NCBI GenBank assembly: GCA_002633025.1
Contig: NMRB01001150.1
Location: forward strand, 50,271-114,270
Reading direction: 5' to 3'
From: Notospermus geniculatus
Lineage: Eukaryota > Nemertea > Pilidiophora > Heteronemertea > Lineidae
DNA: 64,000 nucleotides
The position numbers and the translations under genes are program-made. The notes beneath the pieces were generated by a model, which was not told the origin of the DNA, did no database searches, and saw only the letters and a list, made by a program, of their open reading frames with translations. This document shows, piece by piece, positions 12,287-23,707 of the stretch; position 1 is the first letter of the stretch, and each line of letters opens with the position of its first letter.

Positions 12287-12895
12287 ACTTACTTTTCATG
12301 AATCTCAGAACCATGGCACCGAGATGCTTTTGTTTTCAGTTGGCACCTCCGTGGCACTGACACCAAGATGCTTTTGTTCACAGCTGGCACCTCTGTGTGA
12401 CACTGACACAAGGTGATTTTGTTTTCAGTTAGCACCTCTGTGTGGCACGACACCGAGATGATTTTGTTTTCAGTTCCACCTGTGTGGCACCAGCACCGAG
12501 ATGATTTTGTTTTCAGTTGGCACCTCTGTGTGGCACGACACCGAGATGCTTTTGTTTTCAGTTCCACCTCTGCGTGGCACAACACCGAGATGCTTTTGTT
12601 CACAGCTGGCACCTCTGTGTGACACTGACACAAGATGATTTTGTTTTCAGTTAGCACCTCTGTGTGGCATGCCACCGAGATGATTTTGTTTTCAGTTGGC
12701 ACCTCTGTGTGGCACCGGTGCCAAGATGCTTATACTTTCAGTCGGCACCTCTGTTGCACCGACAACAAGATACTTCTGTTTTCAGTTCCACTTCTGTGCG
12801 GCACCAACACTGAGATGCTTTTGTTCTCAGTCGGCACCTCTGTGGCACCGACACCGAGATGCTTTAGTTTTCATTCAGCACCTCTGCGTGGCGCC
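12287..12895 (+). repeat. Minisatellite, about 58-60 bp unit, about ten copies
   Basis: Units of the form GGCACCTCTGTGTGGCACC, GACACCGAGATG, then a T-rich run ending in TTTTCAGTT. The repeat opens long frames on both strands; these are not taken as genes. Each unit carries a polypyrimidine-AG resembling a 3' splice site on the + strand. Confidence 0.9.
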
Positions 12896-14302
12896 ACCGT
12901 CATACACACCTGGTTCATATAAGTACAACAGAAGACAAACAATGAAACCGATATCAAATGCTCTGAAGCATTTCTACGATTAATTTTGCCAAAATGGGAA
13001 ATAATCTCTTTAAAGATTAATGCATAGCTCAGCTGGAAACATCAATACATCACATATAATGCGTAGTAATATTTCCCACCAAAACGGGGCAGGCTGGTTT
13101 CACATGGAGCCAGATTTTTGTCTACTAATCCTCCTCTAATGTTGGCTCATTATAAGTGTTGTCTACACAGGGAACGGCATAGGTATTACCGGTAACACTT
13201 GATATAGTAGAACACCTAAAGCATGAACTGCATGGAGGACAATTCTCATGTCCTGTTAATAAAATTCAACAAAAAATCTGCAACTGCTTATGGCCGCCGT
13301 ACACCGTATAATTTTTCGTACGATATTTGGGAAATTCAGATTGAGGCTATATAGGGCTCCAGGTTCAGCATCATCATGTAACACTTCATGTCTTTCCATC
13401 ATTCTGACACAGTTTCAAGCTCTAAGTTGAGAGTGCAGTACCTTATGTAAAACTTTACTGATAATATTCAGAAAATTTGAGGAAAAGTTTGACTGTGGTA
13501 GAACGTCAAACAGGGCTTCAGGGAATAGACGTACGTGAAAGCTGTTATGGAGCATATTCAGAAAATGTGATGAAAAATTTGAACCGTGCACAGCGGGCAT
13601 CAGCCAACTGCAACTTACCATCATACAATGTGCCCTAAACACCATGCATGCAATAGTACGGTACCTTTAATTTTACCCTGGGGTAAAAATCTCCCCTGCA
13701 TCAAAACAACAAGCAAATATCTGCTTTAACATGTATCAGAAAGGAGATTTGATATGATGAGAATGAGTATAATCTGAGGAAGTGGAGAAAAGTCAGCTGG
13801 TTAGGCCTGGGGCTTTTCGGAACACCCAGTAGATTTGGTTATCAGAGACAACATCCCACCATGGTTTATAGTCGCACGGGTCCTGTCTCCCCATCCTACA
13901 CCAAGATATCAGGGCTCTAGTATAGTGATTACTGATACTAAACAAGCACCGAGTAGTATAACTACCCAAGAACTGACAGGTAATTCTGTCACCGAAATGT
14001 CTACATGAAAATGGGAAAGAGAATTTCAAAATAATCCAAACACCTTAGTGTTATGATGATGTTTCATACTATACCCCTATTGGGTTTGGCTGACAGAGCG
14101 GTTGCCAATAAGCTGTTATAATAATACATGGCAAAATGTCAAAAATTACACTTGGCCATAATCAGAGGCCATTCTCGTTCCACATAACCGTCATTATATC
14201 TCTGCCTTTGTCTTCTTGGAATCGCATCAAACTTCTCCAAGTATTTTAATAACGAGGAACATTGTTTTCAGTCGCACTAGCCAGCTACTCCAGATAAATA
14301 AT

Positions 14303-17300
14303 TTAAATTCGCTGATAGAAATAAATATACGCCAAGTCCTTGGGAGGATGTTCTGAAAGAGCTACTTTTTCATCGTTGAATATCGTCCAGCGTCCATTCT
14401 TGAGGATGTGACAGACGTAGTGACCGCATTGTGTTGATGTCCCCATGTGACTGATAAAAGCCACTAATCTGTACTCTGAAAGTGAACATACCAGTGAACC
14501 ACTGTGTAAAGGAAAGTCTAAAACTGAAATGACCAGGGCCCATATTCATAAAACCTTGCTAGGCTCATGCCCGCTGTACACAATCAACTTTTTCATCCAA
14601 TTTTTTGGAAATTCAGATTCCGGGCCTATTGGGGCTTCAATGTATAAACCTGCATGTAGGCCTTTATTGAACATATTCAGAAAATTGGATGAAAAATTTG
14701 ATCATGTACAGTGGGCATTAGTTACTTTCTAAAGTGCCCAGTTTGTACAGGCCAATGTACACGACTAGTACCGGTAACGAACTAAGCTAGCAAACTTTTA
14801 TGAATATAGGCCCAGGTCCAGGACATTCCCCCCGCTGGCCATTGCTCTTATCCGACTGCACCAAAACTTGTAACTTGTGTAGATGATCATTGCCTCTGGG
14901 GTTTTAACCAATTCAGTGCCAATTCCCGGAACAGCGGGACAGCATGCAGTGACACAGAGTGCCAAAAGTTTTCATTACGAGTGGCGTCATGGCGCTGTCT
15001 TCAAGTCCAATTGCATTTTGATGTATGTCACAGCAATGACACTGTCATACCGCTTAGCAGACTTGACATTCAAGTGAACCCATGCAAAAAAGCTCTGGCA
15101 CTGAAATAGTTAAGGGTTGACCCAGAGGCATCCCTACTGTTCCGTTAATGAATAGACAGGCTAGCAATGAAGCCACCCAAGGAAACCAAAGCCATACTTA
15201 CTCCCATTTCCATCCCGATACTGTGGCCCCGACGCCTCACCGCTCCCCTCGTCCATCATCTCATTAGCATGACTGAAAATCCAATCGCCAGCACGTTCTA
15301 AGTTGTTATCCGTTGCCTTGAGTGCTCGGATTGACTGCTCTCGCGTGAATCCCATCGCCGTCAGCATAGCAACATGTTCCTCATTCGCCTGGAACCCACC
15401 AGATTTTTGCGCTGCGGGCACAACGAAGGGGGCTCCAAAATCTGGAAAATACCGCATCATACAGGAGGATAAAAGCAACTAAATATCTACCCTATCTCTA
15501 CATTATTACAGGTGTGCAAGTGCGAACTCAGGTCATTCTTGCTACTCACCACATTAGACGATATTTACATAATGTAGGAGGAAACAGAAGGAGCCGGGAA
15601 AACCTAAGATATCAAGGAATCATCGCACTTTCTACTACATGAAACCACAGGCATGGCTGGGGATTGAACCCAGGACTTCACTGGTGGAAGGCATGGATGT
15701 TTCCACCGTACTACCCTGAAAATCGCACCTTACCTACAGTCAGAAACACGACTTTTTTGAAAAATACGGAGATCGGAGCCATTTCACCAGGTACTCACCT
15801 GGGTCTTCCATGTGTTCCATCACCCACTGCATCGCAGCCTCCACACCAGAATTCTTGGTGAAATAAACGGCTTTCTTACAAGCCTCGGGTGGGAAACCCA
15901 TATCTCCCAACTGCTGCACGACAGCAGGGTCTATCTGTGCAGCTGAAATATATTCAAATGACGGTTCTTTAAAATTGATTCGAGAGTTATGCACCAAATA
16001 CAGCATTATTATACACAACGTTAGGCGAATTTGATGCATAGCAGAAGGAAACCGGACTGCCCAGAAAAACCTGCACTGTCAGAGGGAGTCACCCTCTCTA
16101 TCACATGAAGACTGGGTCCGACTGGGGATTGAACCCAGGACCTCAGCAGTGACAGGTGCCTTAGTTTTCATTAGGCCATTCTGACACCCCACACAGAACT
16201 TGTCACCTGCTAGGCTGACACCTTGATAAATGTACAGTCAACCAGGAAACCATTTCCACTTCTTCCTACGGTATGTGGATTTTGAAATGGGGTAACTCAC
16301 TTACCTGGTACATCCCCGCCAGGCTCAGGTAACTCCTCCTCCCCAGGCAGTTTTCCTGTACCCTTCATGCAACCCAGGTCAACCTCATCTGGTATTTCCA
16401 TGGATACATCTGCAATAAAACAGAGAGTAGAAGAGAACAACGCCAGTCTTCAACAACATATGGTCTTTCTATTGAGTGACGGAGCAGTTTTTAAGTCTTC
16501 AGCTAGTTGCCTAAGGTCCCTTTCAAGTCTCAGACCATTGGTCCTTTACTCACCCAGTTTTTTAGGTGTCCAGTCTTCTCCAACTGTGAATTTCTTAAGT
16601 TGAATAATGAGATAATCGGGAAAAGTAGAAATCCTAGTTCGTCTGCAACACAAAGTCAACAAATGAGAAACAATTTGTGCAGGTTAACCTGATTTTTCAA
16701 GGATATATGATGGACAATCCTAAAACATAGAGGGCCAAATTCATAAACGGTGTTTAAGACTTACATGCGTATTACTTCGTCAAATGCATGGTGGAAGTGT
16801 GTGCATTTAGTGAAGTTACACGTGTCTAAGTCTAATCTGTGCGATGATCACCTTTTTAATACAGCCCAGTAAGTCTTCAAAAGGCTACAGCCAAATCATC
16901 AATTAATCCATGCGGATAACTGGACAAAGCAGTTACTCGTGCTCTATAGGCTGCAGAGTGGTGCAATGGAAATGGAAACAAAACATTCTAACTTACTTGC
17001 TCGCCACAGATTTTGCCTCTAAAGCTGTACTATAGAAGTCATCAACATCCTCATCAGCAAGGAATGCATCAATACAGTTCTTCAGAGAAATCCTGGGTCT
17101 AACTATCTCTTTAGGGTCACTGCAATAAAATGTGTCATTGTAGAAAATCTAATGACCGCTAATTTCGACTCCTGAGAGTGTGGTGTTCAAATTTCAATAA
17201 CAGACATCATGTATGAGGTGAGCTCATGAATTTTTGATATTACGGTATCTCTACTGAGATCCGACTATTGATAATCAAGAAACACTTACATCACATGTCC

Positions 17301-20266
17301 AGATTCCTGGAGAAGTTTCTTCTTTGCTTCATATTTTGTCACTTCATCTGAAAGAACAACATCATCTGATTTGTATCACCAGGTATTTCTGAAACTCGTA
17401 GTCTCAAAGCTTGGATAAGACATAATGCAATGATCTCGAGGTGATCCAGAGAAAACCTGCATGTGAAGAGAGTCCTACTCTATCACATGAATAATGGGTC
17501 CGACAGGATTGAACCCATAACCTCAGTGGGGTGACAAGCACTGATATTTGCACTACACCAATCTGACAACCCAGAAGAAATCCTTACCCTTATTACAGGC
17601 AGCCTCCATGGGTATCGGAAGAGCCAGAATATTCTCTTCTCTGTGTGTGTATTTCACCTTTTTGGATTGCACACATTGGACTCGCTCTTCTATTTGGAAC
17701 TTGAAACAATCACATGGGTTAAAGTGACCCCGACTACTTCGCTGAAAGGATAGTCATATGTACATGTATGGCAATCAAAAATATCATTTCAGGAGTAAAA
17801 GCACCAACTTAGGACATTCTAACTACTTATCAAACATTACTGGTGATATTTATAAATGCAAGTCCCGGAGGTGTCCTTGATAATGATAGAGAGGTTCACT
17901 GTAGCAGACAGAGTACCAGACTCACCTCAATAAGATTGAATATGTGCAAGATGAACTCTTGGGCATCCTGTTGCCTTTTCGTGGAGAACTCGTTATGACC
18001 TCGTCCGATTAACGCCTTAAACATCTGGGGACGGATACCCTGGTCGGGCATGTACCGATCACTATCGCCATCTGGTGGAGGATGAGAATAATCACCCGAC
18101 AGCAGACCATTGCCCAGTTTAGTCCTGTAAACAGAAAGAGAGTGNATGAAGCACTTTACGGTACTTGTAATTAAAACAAGGTATTCTCATAGACATGACG
18201 ACCTCTAAATGTTGGGCAAACTGTTCAAGTTAAACAGATGGATATTCCATCTGTCACTTCATAGAATATGCCAGCAGTCAGAATTATACTACAAGGGAAA
18301 CTCAAACTAACTTGGAAACATTGATCTTTTCTCCTTCCCAAGTTCCTGCCAGGGCGGCCAACTCTTCTGCTCTGGCGGCGGACTCAGCTGCGAGTATGCC
18401 ATCAACCGACATCTGGATAGGTTCGGGCAAGCCAGGACACGGGAGTGGGATCTTCTCAAACTGGGGCAGAATGACAATGGAATTGTGGTACTCGTATTCA
18501 TACTTGTTTTCATCAACAGTGAATCCGCCCTCGACACCTAAAATAACAAAGAAGGATTCATATAAAAGTGAAAATTTGCTTGAACTACAGATTCAAGAGC
18601 TCAGGATGAATTGGAGATGGGAGAAAACTGCCTTGCTCGCCAAAGTCAGCATCCAACAACACGGTACACTTGGCTTAAAACGTCATAGGATGCTGGTGAA
18701 TAAGTTTGTGAACAACCACAGCGCAACTTACCAATTGCCATTTTGGTTGGCTTCTTTTTGGGTGGATCATCCTCAGACGGTGGCAACTGAAACCATTCAT
18801 GAAGAAATCAATAACAGAGTCAAGTGTAAGTAAGTGTCATAGGAAAACTCAAATCACAAATTCAAATGATGTTATTTTATTGCATTACCGGTACTGCAAT
18901 ACTACATGTGACAAACTATTTAACTTTACCTCCGGGATATCTACTAGAATGTGCCTGAGGAAGACCCTGGTTGGGGTCGAATATTTGCAAAATTCCGAGA
19001 CGACTCTAGCTATACATATTTTGACAAAGTATTCACTAGCAAATGATAGATAAATGATACGATGAAAAACATCGAGCATTACCTCCTTTCTGATGGTTCT
19101 CAGGTGCAGAAAGACAGGATTATTGGTTTTCTCATAGTACTGAGACACATGCTTCTGCCCATAGCCAAGAAATCGGTTCATACACACATACAGACCAGTT
19201 TCACTTTCCTGAAAAATGAACAATAATCTGGTAGGCCCTATTTAATAGTAACAGAGGTTATTAACAGGAAACAAGCAGGCCTAATTTCAAAATAATTTTT
19301 GAAATTTATCACCAGCGCAGCGAATCCGCCGAGTCATCATTGTCATAGGCCTCGCGAACCTATTGCCAAATCAAATGATGGCAGTGCCAGTGCCAGTGGC
19401 AGTGGTGTCTGGACTGGAGAACACTGTTGACTTCATACCAACCAGGCATGAATTACTCTGCATAGGCCTATACGCTAAATGGAAACAGTTCTTAACCGCC
19501 ATCTGAACAGATCTGTTGGCAACGCAAAGGCCATTATGCGTGGCTGGGAGCCAAAGACGCGTGGATGCATGAATACATGTCAGTTCGGGAAAGTTCCGAA
19601 TTTGGAAACGTTTCTGATTTTGGAAGCCCAGCGATTCCGATATTGGAAACGTTTCCTTTTTCGGAAGCGGTTTTCGATTCCGATATCGGAATCTTTGTAG
19701 GCCTTCTTGCACGTTAGGCCCAATCGGGATATGAAAAGCAAAAATCGGGAAGTGTTTTTTTCCACTAACAGATGGCAGCACCTGTGACCTTGTATTTCAC
19801 GGCGTGAAATCTGAATTGCTGGCGTAAGTTGGCTGCAATCATCGATAATCGTCCATTATCATCATCAAAAGGCTCAGTTCCGCCAGAATCTCTATCTCTT
19901 GGCTTCCAAATTCGGAAACGTTCCCGCTACATTGGAATCGAAAATAGCTTCCAAAAAAAGAAACGTTTCCAAAGTCGGAAACGCTTCCAATTTTGGAACT
20001 TTCCCGAACTGATGTAATGTACACAAAGCTACTGTACATCTTGCTGTACATTTTCCTGTATGTTACAGAGCCGGCATGAAAATCGTACAACTCCAGCATA
20101 TTTCAACGACTAAAACGCCAAAAATATAGCCATACGTTGGGCAATTAGAACGATGACATACTGGGCTATCAAATGAAAGGGCACATTCGTCCTTGTAGAC
20201 CTTGTCGATGCCAGTTGGCGTGCGAATTTTAGCCAAAATTTCGGGGTTCTGCAAGGAGGCTGCCAT
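14303..20266 (-). CDS. USP5: Ubiquitin carboxyl-terminal hydrolase 5 (isopeptidase T); zinc-finger and catalytic-Cys exons missing from assembly
   Basis: USP5 disassembles free polyubiquitin chains. Coding exons (minus strand): 20162-20266, 19083-19208, 18732-18786, 18312-18537, [missing], 17926-18124, 17588-17741, 17290-17347, 16997-17119, 16554-16642, 16305-16409, 15799-15942, 15202-15443, 14303-14475. All visible junctions are GT-AG and phases join. Start ATG at 20266 (AAG before it, G after) gives [22 protein letters not shown], matching the USP5 N-terminal variant zinc-finger region. Later exons give QQDAQEF (17926-18124), SFPDYL-type IQLKKF (16554-16642), UBA1 (15799-15942), UBA2 (15202-15443) and the His box GHYVCHI, ending YFYQRI-stop. 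The ZnF-UBP domain and catalytic Cys box, about 200 residues in human USP5, should lie between 18312 and 18124, where only 187 bp and a single n (18145) remain. Three SINEs sit in introns. USP13 is the vertebrate paralog. Confidence 0.95.
14536..14812. mobile_element. MITE with GGGCCCATATTCATAAAA termini
   Basis: Left end GGGCCCATATTCATAAAA and right end TTTTATGAATATAGGCCC are inverted. Internal AATTTTTTGGAAATTCAGATT and TTCAGAAAATTGGATGAAAA segments also occur in a decayed form at about 13300-13600. Confidence 0.75.
15580..15722 (-). mobile_element. tRNA-derived SINE in a USP5 intron
   Basis: Reverse strand reads GTGGAAACATCC, then GGTTCAATCCCCAGCC (B box) and CTCCTTCTGTTTCCTCCT. Same family as the 53155 copy, sense to USP5. 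Confidence 0.7.
16040..16192 (-). mobile_element. tRNA-derived SINE in a USP5 intron
   Basis: Reverse strand has GGTTCAATCCCCAGTCGGAC (B box region), then CTTCATGTGATAGAGAGGG, and CAGTGCAGGTTTTTCTGGGC. Confidence 0.8.
17428..17575 (-). mobile_element. tRNA-derived SINE in a USP5 intron
   Basis: Reverse strand has TGGTGTAGTGCAAATATCAG (A box region), GGTTCAATCCTGTCGGACCC (B box) and ATGTGATAGAGTAGGACTC. Sense to USP5. Confidence 0.75.
18145..18145. other. Single-n assembly join inside USP5
   Basis: One n at the point where the ZnF-UBP and catalytic-Cys exons should be. It most likely marks a collapsed gap of unknown length. Confidence 0.7.
18945..19005 (+). other. Hammerhead-ribozyme-like motif (Penelope-type remnant) in a USP5 intron
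   Basis: CTGAGGA at 18955-18961 fits the CTGANGA core; GACCCTGGTTGGGGTC forms stem II; the following box is GAATA rather than GAAA. ATTTGCAAAAT is a short stem III, then TC. One core mutation predicts inactivity. Antisense to USP5. Confidence 0.45.
19581..20011. mobile_element. Foldback/MITE element, complete copy in USP5 intron 1
   Basis: Termini CAGTTCGGGAAAGTTCC (19581) and GGAACTTTCCCGAACTG (ends 20011) are perfectly inverted. Repeated GGAAACGTTTC words make both halves foldable. ATGT flanks both ends (19577-19580 and 20012-20015), consistent with a 4-bp target duplication. A second copy lies at 20650-21034. Confidence 0.85.
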
Positions 20267-20450
20267 CTTGGAGAATGGTACGATGTGATTGGTCAAAAGA
20301 TTTGATCACGTGGGAAGACATTTTAAAAGAAGCCATTTGATTGGCTGAAGCGGGAACTTCAACTCATTTCCCGATTTAGTTGTTCTCCTGGCTGTCCGTT
20401 TTGTCTTGTTTTTGGCAGTTTTGTTCATTTGGTGGCACATTTCCTCATCG
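20267..20450. promoter_or_regulatory. Bidirectional USP5 / CDCA3 promoter region
   Basis: Between the USP5 start codon (20266, minus) and a probable CDCA3 5'UTR exon ending at the GTACGT donor at 20451. Visible sites: two inverted CCAAT boxes (GATTGG at 20287-20292 and 20339-20344), an E-box CACGTG (20307-20312), an E2F-like GCGGGAA (20350-20356) and TTTTAAAA near 20321. CCAAT plus E2F/CHR-like elements are typical of cell-cycle promoters. No TATA box is obvious. Function is inferred from position and motifs. Confidence 0.6.
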
Positions 20451-20649
20451 GTACGTGATTCTACTCCTCGACAGTGGTTAAAGATGGGATGGTACTTCGT
20501 GGGAAATGCTGAAAATGTACATTTCTGGGCGTGTCATCTTTACTACATAGGCCTACAATACATTTTGCATTTGTTCCATGCATTCTGCTGCATGCATCAG
20601 TGCATTGCACACTAAACTATGGCTTGCTCAGGTTGCCCCCCCCCCCCCN

Positions 20650-21034
20650 CCCAGCGATTCCGATATTGGAAACGTTTCCTTTTTCGGAAGCGGTTTTCGA
20701 TTCCGATATCGGAATCTTTGTAGGCCTTCTTGCACGTTAGGCCCAATCGGGATATGAAAAGCAAAAATCGGGAAGTGTTTTTTTCCACTAACAGATGGCA
20801 GCACCTGTGACCTTGTATTTCACGGCGTGAAATCTGAATTGCTGGCGTAAGTTGGCTGCAATCATCGATAATCGTCCATTATCATCATCAAAAGGCTCAG
20901 TTCCGCCAGAATCTCTATCTCTTGGCTTCCAAATTCGGAAACGTTCCCGCTACATTGGAATCGAAAATAGCTTCCAAAAAAAGAAACGTTTCCAAAGTCG
21001 GAAACGCTTCCAATTTTGGAACTTTCCCGAACTG
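20650..21034. mobile_element. Second copy of the foldback element, left end lost at a gap
   Basis: Appears identical, as read by eye, to 19627-20011 and stops at the same terminus (CCCGAACTG), but the right flank is different (ATATACAC). The left end begins at a poly-C run and the single n at 20649. It lies in the probable CDCA3 5'UTR intron. Confidence 0.8.
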
Positions 21035-21244
21035 ATATACACACACACTTAGGCCTCTTGATTTTGAAATGAAATTTATGACTGACATCATGATTGGTAG
21101 GTAGGTAGCCTACCATAGCATTGTCTTTCTAGTTTCTTGTACGGTAATGTTGTTAGGTGTCATAAGCGCCACCGCCACCAGCTCTGCTGCAGCATCACTC
21201 CCCTAACCCTTTAAATATGTGCTATTGTTTATCTATTTCAGAAT

Positions 21245-22426
21245 ATGGGTGCCATGAACACAAGACTCCTCGGGGAGTATTTTGATGGAATTACCTCCAA
21301 TTCTCCCATGAAGGCAGACGACGGCTACGGACACCACCGAGTTCTCGATGTCGATCCTCGTTCACCAACCTCCGAGATCAACAGGACACCGATCCGGGTT
21401 GATACAACTCCAATTAGTCAATCACTCTCGGATCCACGGTCCCCAACACAGGGAATCAGCAGAACTCCTCTCTACCAAGAAATAACAGAACCAGGTGGGC
21501 GGAACTTAAGCAGATGGTTTTGATAAGAAATCAACCCTTTATGACTTGGTCTCAGTAAATTTGAAATTGGTAAATCTATACCCCGTGTCCAGTACTTACC
21601 CTTGCACTACCAATTCTGCTCAAACTCATCCTTTTCCTTCCGTTTCAGACTTCTCTGTTCAACCATGTGATGGCTCCTACCTCGAGCTGGATCTTGATCA
21701 AAAAGACAGTGCCAATGACAGCACCGACTTGGATCTGAGCAACCCAAGCACTGGTGCGTCCTCCTCTTCTGCCTCAAGTCCAGGCATTTTCTCCACATCT
21801 GATGATCTAGATGTCCTCAACAAGAGTGATGATGAGGATGAACTGCAACGATCCCTCTCGGACCCCGAGCTCTCCACTGATCAAATTTGTCTTCTAGACA
21901 GACGACAGTCAGGTATGCCTCATTCTAGCACTGGCAATTCAAAGATGAAGTTGTCTGATCTCAACAGGTCAATTTCTGTCTTTATTGGGCAACCACATCA
22001 GATTTCAAGAGGGGTCATTATTGCTGTTGATTCATCTTGCTGACGTTTTCCCATAAACTTGTTTCAGATTCTGGTGTTGACTTCAACATGAAATCATTGC
22101 ACCGAAGTCTCAGGAAGAAGTGCAGCAAGGCAAAACAACTGGTTGCAAAAATCTCTCCAACCAAAAGCAAATCGACCAGCACGCCAAGTGATATCCATCA
22201 TCAGACGAAGCCCAGGAGGAGCCTGGGAGATATCACTGCCATTAGATCCCCCCTCGCCAACAGGAACGTCGACGTCAACTCCCCTCTTGCTATTGTGCAA
22301 CGTAAACAAGCGAGCAAGCTTAATGCGTTCCGCAGACATTCAACCCCAGATGGAAGATCTGCTTCCACGAAGAAGTATAACGTGGTGTCATTGAATGACA
22401 AGGAAAATCTCCCGTTTGATTGTTAA
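21245..22426 (+). CDS. CDCA3: Cell division cycle-associated protein 3 (Tome-1-like), three coding exons
   Basis: Exons 21245-21494, 21649-21912 and 22068-22426 join in frame to a 290-residue protein; human CDCA3 is 268. A TTTCAG acceptor at 21240 just before the ATG implies a 5'UTR intron. Diagnostic features are two DPRSP repeats, each followed by an RTP motif (DVDPRSPTSEINRTPIRVD and SDPRSPTQGISRTPLYQE), as in the human N-terminus, a basic RRSLGDITAIRSPLA stretch, and a C-terminal NDKENLPF, the KEN box expected for an APC/C-Cdh1 substrate. In vertebrates CDCA3 is an F-box-like SCF adaptor that triggers Wee1 degradation at mitotic entry; no clear F-box is visible here. The middle is acidic and Ser-rich (DSTDLDLSNPSTG, SDDEDEL). 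An AATAAA at about 24024 is a possible poly(A) signal. Confidence 0.9.
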
Positions 22427-23052
22427 GAATGTGTAACGAGATTATCTCATTTCCCGATAAAAAGAATTTGAACCCTTCATCATATCAGGGAGAAAATTTG
22501 ATGTTTGGAAGTGTCACCAGGGGGTGTGCCTGGAAAGGCTGTGAAATTATCTGTTCCAAATTAGAGCAGAGCAGAATGCCAAATATTTCAAATTCTGTAT
22601 CATTTGTCGGAATGTGAAAAAAAGACAAACCCAATGATGACAATTTGTGAGCTTCCCAATAATTTCCACCACTATGCATAATGCATTCTGTAATCTGGTA
22701 TCTTCAAATTGGCATTTTTTTGTATGATAGACCCTATTTATTTTCATATAAATTGATTTTTCTCGTAGATGAGTAATTGTAGTAGAAATTCAAGTTTCTT
22801 TCCTGGGTGCTTGTGTGTTTTTCTGGATGTACGTTTGAATGAATGGAATGAACGTGCTAGGATTACAAACGGTGTAGAGTGTTCGCTCGAGTTTAATTGG
22901 TTTGAAGTAGGCATCCTTAGGAACCTGCCTTACAAGTAATTTGAGTCCCACAGTTATGCTCCTGCTTCCCGATATATTTTATTTTTTATCTTGCAAAGTT
23001 CAGCTACTTTAAATTTATGAACTCGCTCAAAAATTTGACATTCAACTATTAA

Positions 23053-23484
23053 CACTTTCACCGCCAGACTTTTTTCAACATTTTTTAACATTTACCTAAT
23101 TTTAATACAAAGTATCTCAATACAGGAAGGGGATAACTCCTAACACAATATACCAGCAGAACAAGGAAGTCGCCAGCTTCATTTTGATACCAATATATCT
23201 GCTATCAGTACGAAACTTTTATGAACATAGTCTGTAAATAAGGCCGTTTTTTTCATTTTTTCCACGAATATCAGAAAAAAAATTAGAAAAATGCATTAGC
23301 GGCCATATTACGTAATGCATTCTCCAATAAAACGGATATTTCAAAATGATGTTACTCCAAAACCATTTGACCGATCTTCACGAAATTTTCTCCAGTTGTT
23401 CATGGTACTGCCATCTATATTACTGTGCAAAAACCACAAAAAAACGTAAAAAAACGGAAATTTCCGTTTTTGGCGGTGAAAGTG
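23053..23484. mobile_element. MITE with TTAA target duplication (piggyBac-like)
   Basis: CACTTTCACCGCCA at the left and TGGCGGTGAAAGTG at the right are perfect inverted termini, each flanked by TTAA (23049-23052 and 23485-23488). TTAA duplication is the hallmark of piggyBac-type transposition. No transposase coding is present. Confidence 0.8.
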
Positions 23485-23567
23485 TTAAGAAATGCCTTCG
23501 TCTTGCGATACATGTAGTTGAAGTTCTCATGATAAAAGGTATTTCATAAAGATCTGGTGGAGACCAG

Positions 23568-23707
23568 GGACCTTATTCAGAAAGCCCCCGTAATTTTAAG
23601 GGTACGCAAATCCTTTGTCAGGCTGATAGTGAACAATAGGCTGTCTGCAAAATGACAATAGTTTGCGCACTCCTGTAAGTTACAGGAGCTTCGTGAATAA
23701 GGTCCCA
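23568..23707. mobile_element. MITE with GGGACCTTATTCA termini
   Basis: GGGACCTTATTCA and TGAATAAGGTCCC are perfect 13-bp inverted ends. A relative with GGACCTTATTCACAAAG occurs at 54832-54962. Confidence 0.75.

Larger units (their letters stand above)
3324..14302. other. Intergenic region, repeat-rich, no recognised gene
   Basis: Lies between the LRR-Ig stop codon and the USP5 stop codon. An AATAAA at about 5217 is a possible poly(A) signal of the LRR-Ig gene. The rest holds a SINE-like tail with (ATT)n, minisatellites, MITEs, a 242-bp tandem duplication and one assembly gap (10446-10523), listed separately. Small ORFs here match nothing I recognise. Confidence 0.5.

Noticed and set aside
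12289-12702. 137-codon minus-strand frame with repeated TENKI/CHTEV motifs
   Set aside because: Produced by the minisatellite; the protein repeats simply mirror the DNA units.
18312-18833. 173-codon plus-strand frame
   Set aside because: Antisense shadow of USP5 exons 3 and 4; no family resemblance.
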